The position numbers and the translations under genes are program-made. 64,000 nucleotides of DNA. Source: Blasia pusilla. Its lineage: Eukaryota > Marchantiophyta > Marchantiopsida > Blasiales. Positions 58,101 through 64,000 of this stretch are shown here, piece after piece (position 1 is the stretch's first letter; the number at the start of each line of letters is the position of its first letter). The notes under the pieces are model-generated. The model had not been told where the DNA came from. It searched no databases and saw only the letters and a program-made list of their open reading frames with translations. The stretch lies in contig CM114273.1 of the NCBI GenBank assembly GCA_050084515.1, positions 21,638,001 to 21,702,000 on the forward strand, read 5' to 3'.

Positions 58101-61100
58101 GGCCTTGTAGGACCTCTTTGATTGTGCTCTATCCAGTTGAATTATAGCACGATTTGCAAATGAAAGTCCCATGGCCATTTGAGGGTTTAGATCTCAGATC
58201 TCGAAGTGTAGAGAAAATCAGCTGATAGACCAAAAGTTGGCAGAGTCATAAAAAGCACGCTGGTGAAGAGACAGCAAAGGACAGCAAGAGGGCATGCGAG
58301 GATGGAAATGATGGGAGATCCTAGACAGGATCAATGGTAAGGATCTTCCCCCACTGGCCAAAGAGCAGAGATAGTGGTAGATCTAGTGTCAGATTTGACA
58401 AACAGACTCCATTATGTTCTGGAACCAAAAAATAGGCACAGCAAAGTGGCACTGGTGGGAAGTTCAAAAGTCCCATCATTATTTTGGTTGAGAAGTGGCT
58501 AAATTTTCAGGTCAACAAGATGCTAAACAAGGTGCATGGAGCAATACTAAACAAGGTAATAAAAGATGGCCAGAGAAGGTAAGAAGAAAACAAAATCTAA
58601 CAAAACGCCTGAATTCAAGGTAGAAAGTAAAGAGAGCTCAATCTACTTATCACAGGACTGAGTTCTACCAAAAAGGAAGACTGCCACCCTTTATTGGACC
58701 AGAAGGTCTTGGGGTCACCCTGAAAGCAGTTCACACAGGGATAAGGCTGGGAAAAGGTACCGGTGACAGAATGGTTACAATGTTGCAATTTGAACTCTAA
58801 CTGAGAGCAGGCCATAGAATTAAAGTTCTCAGTTGGCAGAAGCAAAGCTGCTCTGAAAGCCCCATGAACCTGCCTCTTCCCAAACTAAACAATCTCGCAG
58901 CAAGCGGAGCTTCCAACCAAACAAGGAAAAGTCTTCGCTACTTGCCAAAAGTATCTCCGCAGTGAGCTTTGAGAAGGGAGCGCTACAACTGCTGTACCAA
59001 AGACGCATGCCACACAGGGTTACCAAGAAACTCTGCACCACACGTCGATCACCACTGAAATGCACTGCCAAATTGGGCAGATAATCAGCGAGCAAAAACT
59101 TTAACATTGGAAGGATTAACCCACATCCAGGGAGCCAGCAAGAGGAGTAAATGAACTCTTCCCAGGAATCCTTCCCGGGGCTCAAGTTGGTTTCCGGAGA
59201 TCACACAGCTTCCTCCCCAATCATCTTCTCACCTTTTGGATACTCATTGAAGCCACTAATTTCAAGCCCAACAAACTTGTCTGTCTTTTGTTTACTTCAC
59301 AAATCTTCTGACACAGTATCAAGCGTACTCCTACGGAAATTTCTGGGGAAAAAGGGGGTTCCCATACATACTTTTACTGCTATCAAATTGTTGTATGCTG
59401 AGCTGCTTGCAAAGATCACCATCAAAAGGGGGAAATCAGATACAGGATCTTCCACATCTGAGTGAGGTTGCCCACTGCCTCGTACATTATTTTCCCTTTA
59501 CTTGGAGAAAGGTGTCCCTGAGTTGAGTGATGATCCACCGGAACTGACATGTTTCTTGATTCAATCACTGCTCTATGTGGACGACTTTATTTGGATGGCC
59601 ACAACAGGATGGTCTCCAACTATTATGTGTATGCAGTATGGTGATTCTGCCATAGATTAGGAATGGAAATCAATCTGCAAAACACAAAAGAAGTCATCTT
59701 TGGCTCTCAACTCCCAGCAGCATAGTGCTTACACACCTTAACATATGTACAAGGATTGAGAAAGGAAGCAATAGAGACTGTGGGTGAGCACGTACCCAGG
59801 GGTAAGGTTGAAACCTAACAACCATTGGAGAAGTAACAGCAGTCACAACATTACCAAAGAAATCCTGCATTCTCTCAAGAATTATTGGAATGGGACTCTT
59901 TATTTTGGAACCGGGATAAGGTCTAGGACAGGAGCATCCCCATCAAGCCACAAGAAGGAAACACACCTTGTGTGATGATAGGCATCAAACCTCCAGGCAC
60001 TAGGTGGATACTTCTGCAAAATTTACAATACAAAGAACACAATCTAGGCTGGTACCAAGAGATCTGTTTGTAAGGTTCAGAAGCCTAGATTCACTTCCCA
60101 AAAAGTTCTGCTCTGACAAGTAGCATCTTTTCTGGATTCCAGTCCAGTAAAGTAGATAGGTTTGTAAAGAGCTTTTAGGTCGATACCTGGAAGCTTCACA
60201 CCTATACTGCATGGAAAACACTCACACTACATGGGAGTCTGCCTCCTCTCAACTGCCCCCATCCTAGCGTCTAGCACCATCCAACCAGTGCAGGGCCTGT
60301 GGTTGCAAGTCTACAACAGGCACTACTTCTCTAGTTTGGAACCCCCTATTGTTGATAGAGACCACTTAAACCCATAGGAGACTAGTCAAACAGGCCAAAT
60401 ATGGGATGAAAAAGGCCCAAGAGACTTTTATTGTCTCAGCTCTCTACAGGGCCTCAACTGTGTTAGAAAGAGGAGAAATTGTTTGTGAATAAGGTAACTA
60501 AAAAATTGGGAGACTGGGCATGGCAACTTAAAATTGAGGAAACAACTGTCAAACCTTTCTCTCTGGATCTGAACCAGCAGACGTCAAGAACTATTGCTAG
60601 GGCACCTCCTTCTTTAGGAATCCATCCAAGTTCAAGTAAAAGCTAAGTACTGGGTTGTCTCCTGGAACATCAGAGAGAGCAGTATGGTACAGAATGAAGG
60701 TTCTGCACCTTCTGTGATGGTGGGGATAGAACCTAAGTCACTATCTGGTATCTGGTGACATTTACAACATGAAGAGCAACACTGCATGCTGAAATTTGTA
60801 AGGTGTTACAGTAGTGTTGCTGTAACTTGCAATTAATATCCTTTAGGGACTCAACCAGTTAAGTTAGTCAGGATTGTAAAGACGTTCTTGGTGTATGCCT
60901 TGAAGCTCTGCAAGAACACCCTGTATTTTAACGCTGACACTAGGGGAGTGTATCCCTTCTATTTGGTACTTTCTTCACTTCTTCCCCCACCTTTCACCCT
61001 TCGCAGTTACTAACACCATCCAACCAGGATGCAGGGTTTATGGTCGCAAGGCCGAAACAGGTACTTATTAATGGGTGCAGGCTCTTCCTTCGCACTCTCA

Positions 61101-63461
61101 TCAGGTCTGGTTACAAGGCTATGAGAAACAGTACTTGATGAGCAGAGTCTTGAATTGCTCTCTTTTTAGAAGCTATGAACTTTGTCACAATGCCATGACG
61201 TGACATGATGCCTTTTTACTCTTCTCCAGGGTAACATATATTTTTGTATGTTCCCTTGAGCATTGTTCCAATTTATTACTCTTATCAGTTTAGAAGATGA
61301 AGGAATATAAGCTAATTAATATTAAGGATGTAGGTGCTTCATGGTCCAAGGTCCTAAACTATGGCTTGTTGGCTCGCAGTTGTCAAACCTATGAAGGTGG
61401 GATTGGGGGAGAGCCAGGAGCTGAAGCCCATGGTGGGTAAGTGTCGTCTTTGTCATGGTCTTATCTTCTCTGGATGTCTCTGAGGATAGATTTCAATGAT
61501 CATGTCCCTCTTAGTCTCTGTGCTTTTCAAACAATCCCTATGTAGGAATTCTTAGGCTGTTTTGTATCTCTTATATCTTCAGTGTTCAGATTACGCATCT
61601 ACTCGAGGCTGCATGAGCTCCGACAAAGAGTACCAGCTAGAATAGAGGCACTGTATCCTAGACTTTCAGGTTATTTCAATTTGCTGGATTTCGTCAGTAC
61701 TTTTGTACCCACTAACAATTGCAGTCATTTGATGTGAAAGGTATACATTTTGTGGACTGGCAGCACTGGCATTAGTGAACCAACTACATGTAGTGGACCT
61801 CCCTAATCTTGCTGTAAGTTTGAATATCATCTAAACTTCCACCCAATTTCGTGGAGGGATATTGTTTCTTCAGTCGTGATTTGCTGTCACTGGCAGCACA
61901 GGTGCAGGATTACACTCTGTTCAAGTTCAAGCCTGGGCCCTCTTAAGTGAATAATTTTCGGTTTTCGGTTTCTCTCTCCTGGCACAGCATTGGGTTGCTT
62001 TTCGTCAAGGGAGGGTGGAAGGAGGATTTCAAGGCAGGACCAACAAACTCGTTGATGGTTGCTACTCCTTTTGGCAGGTCTGTTGGTCCCATTCTTTTGT
62101 CCTTTTGTGGCAGTTCTAAAACGTTCAGAGGTGAGGGTGAAAATGTACTGGTATGAGCTGCAGAAGTTTGATTTTTGCAGGGAGGTTGCTTCCAAGTGCT
62201 TCAACAACACATGCCGCACTTGTGGGCTCAGCAGTTGGAAGCAATGACTTCACTGAACACAACCACTGCTGAATGTGAAGAGAAACCAACAGTATGCGAA
62301 TTAGGTGGTGATATTGAATCTGATGATACAAGCAAAGGGGACAAGGAGATGAAAGTTGGACTTGTTGAAGAAGATTTGACTTGTTTACAAGATTCTATTG
62401 ATGTGAAGGGTAAAGCTGTTAGTGAGGCCTTACCAAAACGTGAAGAACACTCTATCCTTTCAGAAAGGTCTACTGTGGTCAAAGAGATATCAAATGATTC
62501 AGCTGATGCCACTGGTGGAAGACCTTCCTCTCAAACTGACGAGCACCATTACACAAACTTGGCTACAACAAACATCAGTATGGGCCGGAGTGGGGAACCA
62601 TCAATGCCTACAGGAGTTTTCCCTCCAAATGATTGGAGCACGGATGGAAACAGTAGTGACTTCTGGGAATCAAATAGTAAGCAAGTTCATAATTCATCAG
62701 AAAAACTTTTTCCCATGGTGGAGATAGGTTTTCTCAGGCAACCACTTCATGTAAAGTTTGAAGAGATTGTCGAGCTGCCAAATGATGATACAGATCTCTC
62801 AGAAGGACAGGTTTCTGGGAACGGTGACGATTCCAATCGCTCTGCTGTAGAACTTGATGGTTCAGATGAATGTCTGTATGGACCCATCTTCAATTCTCGA
62901 GCTCTTCAGGCCTACATTCTTCTCTGCTGTCAAGTAGGTGCCGAGACCTTGTGTATTAGAGGCGCATCTTGCTGCTGACTTCAGGCAAAATTCTAGTTAG
63001 GAGCTCAGAAGGTGTTAGTATCTTGGATGCGATCTTGATGTGCTAGTTGGTGGTATCTGGAGTGGGAAACGAACGCCAGGATCAGAATGCTAAATTTAAC
63101 TGGATTGGGTAAAACGCGACTCGAACTTTTGAAAGTCTATCAGAATAACTGCAACACTGAACAAGCATGTTCAGAACCTTGTGTTGACAAATCAAGTCCT
63201 AAATCACTATGCATGTTGCAGGATATGGAGGGTGGACTGCGGGACAAACCAGGAAAATGCTGTGATTACTATCACACATGCTACTGTTTGAGTGGGCTGG
63301 CAGGTGCCCAGTATGCAGCTGCCCACCGCATCGGAGCTCCCCCCCCTCCGTCTGGTGTGGTTGGTCCTTACAGCAACTTGCTTGAAGCTACTCATGCTCT
63401 CTGCAACGTCCGACTGGATAGATACTTTGAGGCCCGGAATTACTTCAAACGCTTTAGCTAA
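55156..63461 (+). CDS. FTB: protein farnesyltransferase subunit beta (11 exons identified; N-terminus unresolved)
   Basis: This is the catalytic beta subunit that, with the alpha subunit, attaches farnesyl to the Cys of C-terminal CaaX motifs in the cytosol. Exons are 55156-55261, 55494-55529, 55765-55847, 56691-56744, 57013-57064, 57519-57583, 61380-61436, 61741-61813, 61988-62077, 62181-62933 and 63222-63461. All are GT-AG with agreeing phases, giving 536 residues. Family blocks in order are RPWLCYWILHSIALLG, GGYGGGPGQMAHLATTYAAV, INREKIRQFLLRMKDPCGGF, SCQTYEGGIGGEPGAEAHGG, YTFCGLAAL, GGFQGRTNKLVDGCYSFWQ, GGLRDKPGKCCDYYHTCYC and LSGL. The zinc ligands are present: Asp and Cys in LVDGC and His in YYHTC. 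Exon 62181-62933 holds a long acidic insertion. The intron 57584-61379 is 3.8 kb and carries transposon debris. The N-terminal exon or exons before 55156 are not resolved, with a candidate at 54235. In Arabidopsis the orthologue is ERA1. Confidence 0.93.
56300..56560. repeat. degenerate intronic repeat, similar to 59990-60250 and 60720-60960
   Basis: These three intronic stretches share short words in the same order: a GTTCAGAA/GTTTAGAAC start, a CTATCTGGT(C/A) block, GTAAAGAGC/GTGAAGAGCTTCTTGG and a following CAT..CTGGAAGCT or equivalent. Two of them are followed by CACCATCCAACCAG...CAGGG...TGGT(T/C)GCAAG (about 60278 and 61015). This fits old copies of a LINE 3' end or a SINE. Confidence 0.35.
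57158..57337 (+). mobile_element. probable non-autonomous mini-Helitron in a farnesyltransferase intron
   Basis: A 180-bp segment reads A|TCTATACTATTATAG at its start and ends ACCGTGCATCGCTCGGGTAT GCCTGTACTAG|T. It therefore has a 5' TC, an imperfect GC-rich hairpin about 11 bases before the end, a CTAG terminus and an A/T insertion site. It lies wholly inside intron 57065-57518, so splicing is not disturbed. The 3' end matches the terminus at 53143. Confidence 0.65.
57584..59150 (+). other. first part of the 3.8-kb farnesyltransferase intron
   Basis: No exon is visible here; the flanking exons join directly in phase. A C-rich run lies at about 58037. The minus-strand frame 59185-58829 (118 codons) shows no recognisable domain and is treated as chance or repeat-derived. 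Confidence 0.55.
59151..59710 (+). pseudogene. LINE (non-LTR) reverse transcriptase fragment in the large intron
   Basis: The frame 59151-59465 reads FTAIKLLYAELLAKITIKRG and ends at a TGA (59463-59465) that replaces the residue before the RT motif. The same frame then continues GCPLPRTLFSLYLEK (from 59466), matching the LINE motif QGCPLSPTLF, and LLYVDDFIWMATTG with the catalytic Asp pair at 59580-59585. After a one-base shift, FCHRLGMEINLQNTKEVIFG (about 59645-59704) gives the next conserved block. It is in the sense orientation of the host gene, old and inactive. Flanking 59710-60250 may be the rest of the element. Confidence 0.75.
59711..61379 (+). other. second part of the 3.8-kb farnesyltransferase intron
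   Basis: This part contains two degenerate repeats (59990-60360 and 60720-61070) that resemble each other. No exon is visible. Confidence 0.5.
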
Positions 63462-64000
63462 GAGCTGTGGTGAATTGTTCTGAACGTGAATCATGCTTCG
63501 TTTTAGTTTGGATATGACTTCAATTTACGTGACATACCTATAACGGGATGGACGCCGTGTGCACGGTTGGGTTGTACATGAGGTTTGGTTCTGGATCGAC
63601 GGTTTAGTTGTAAAGTTGATGATGTTCGATAGTGAGATCCAAATTATGTTTGTAACTTAAGTCTAGGTCAGCTAATTGTACGAGTACGAACATTTTCAGA
63701 TTAGTCGGGTCGCCGTACCGCTTAGTTTGGCTAGGCTTCCATGTAGGGTGTTCGGAAACTATTTTGACGAGAATCAGACAACGTGCATACCCCAATTGCA
63801 CTCAAGGTGAGCTTCACCCCCGCAATGATTCCTGAGAAGCTCTTTATTGGGCCACTTTCGTGAGATTCTCGGCTGAAGTGAGCGAATTGATTCCAAGTAG
63901 ATTAGTCCCATATTATTTTCTGGGCTCTTTCCTCCCATGTTTATTACTCTCTCTCTCTCCCTATCGAAGCGAAACACTGGCAGAACGGATCGGTGGAAGA
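63462..64000. other. 3' flank of the farnesyltransferase gene
   Basis: This is the probable 3' UTR followed by intergenic sequence. No gene or clear polyadenylation arrangement can be assigned. Confidence 0.5.

Noticed and set aside
58829-59185. 118-codon minus-strand frame in the large intron
   Set aside because: No domain was recognised. It overlaps the sense-strand LINE region and is most likely chance.
1-64000. CRISPR array, bacterial operon or plasmid origin
   Set aside because: The window is clearly eukaryotic (GT-AG introns, plant gene families, Ty3/gypsy and Helitron elements), and no regularly spaced short repeats were seen.

Overview
This window is nuclear DNA from the green-plant lineage (a streptophyte). 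The evidence is GT-AG spliced genes for a GYP1/TBC1D22-type Rab GAP, a plant-type LON-domain protein and the beta subunit of protein farnesyltransferase, set in long AT-rich gene-poor stretches with Ty3/gypsy, Helitron and LINE remnants. A Ty3/gypsy family that carries its own DNA cytosine methyltransferase fits, from memory, a charophyte alga or an early-diverging land plant better than a flowering plant. I cannot name the species.

Layout: 1-4.7 kb holds no recognisable gene. 4.67-11.26 kb (-) is a ten-exon TBC Rab-GAP gene whose reading frame I could follow through every splice junction (463 residues). 11.8-12.0 kb is a probable small non-autonomous Helitron. 12-18.4 kb is decayed DNA with one LTR-like remnant at 14.2 kb. 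18.4-36.2 kb is a head-to-tail pair of related Ty3/gypsy retroelements (called element 1 and element 2), followed at 37.1-38.7 kb by a possible small gene. 40.8-41.8 kb (-) is a single-exon LON substrate-binding-domain gene. 44.7-48.1 kb (-) is a decayed autonomous Helitron (N-terminal Helitron-like region and PIF1-type helicase) with extra exon-like ORFs downstream of it. 48.9-54 kb is repeat-rich. 54.2-63.5 kb (+) is the farnesyltransferase beta-subunit gene, whose introns carry a mini-Helitron and LINE debris.

The most interesting feature is the retroelement pair. Both copies have the order gag (two zinc knuckles), aspartic protease, DNMT3-like C5 cytosine methyltransferase, reverse transcriptase, RNase H, integrase, and a C-terminal C4HC3 PHD finger directly before the pol stop codon. 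The methyltransferase lies between protease and reverse transcriptase in both copies, and the PHD finger lies after the integrase C-terminal domain in both. These are therefore inherited parts of the family and not chance insertions. An element that encodes both a DNA methyltransferase and a histone-reader finger could influence the chromatin of its own copies or its choice of insertion site. Both copies are now broken by frameshifts and stops; many stops in element 2 are CAA/CAG-to-TAG changes, as expected from deamination of methylated cytosine.

The three host genes are unrelated single-copy housekeeping functions (vesicle traffic, an organellar or regulatory LON-domain protein, protein prenylation), and nothing suggests that they act together.
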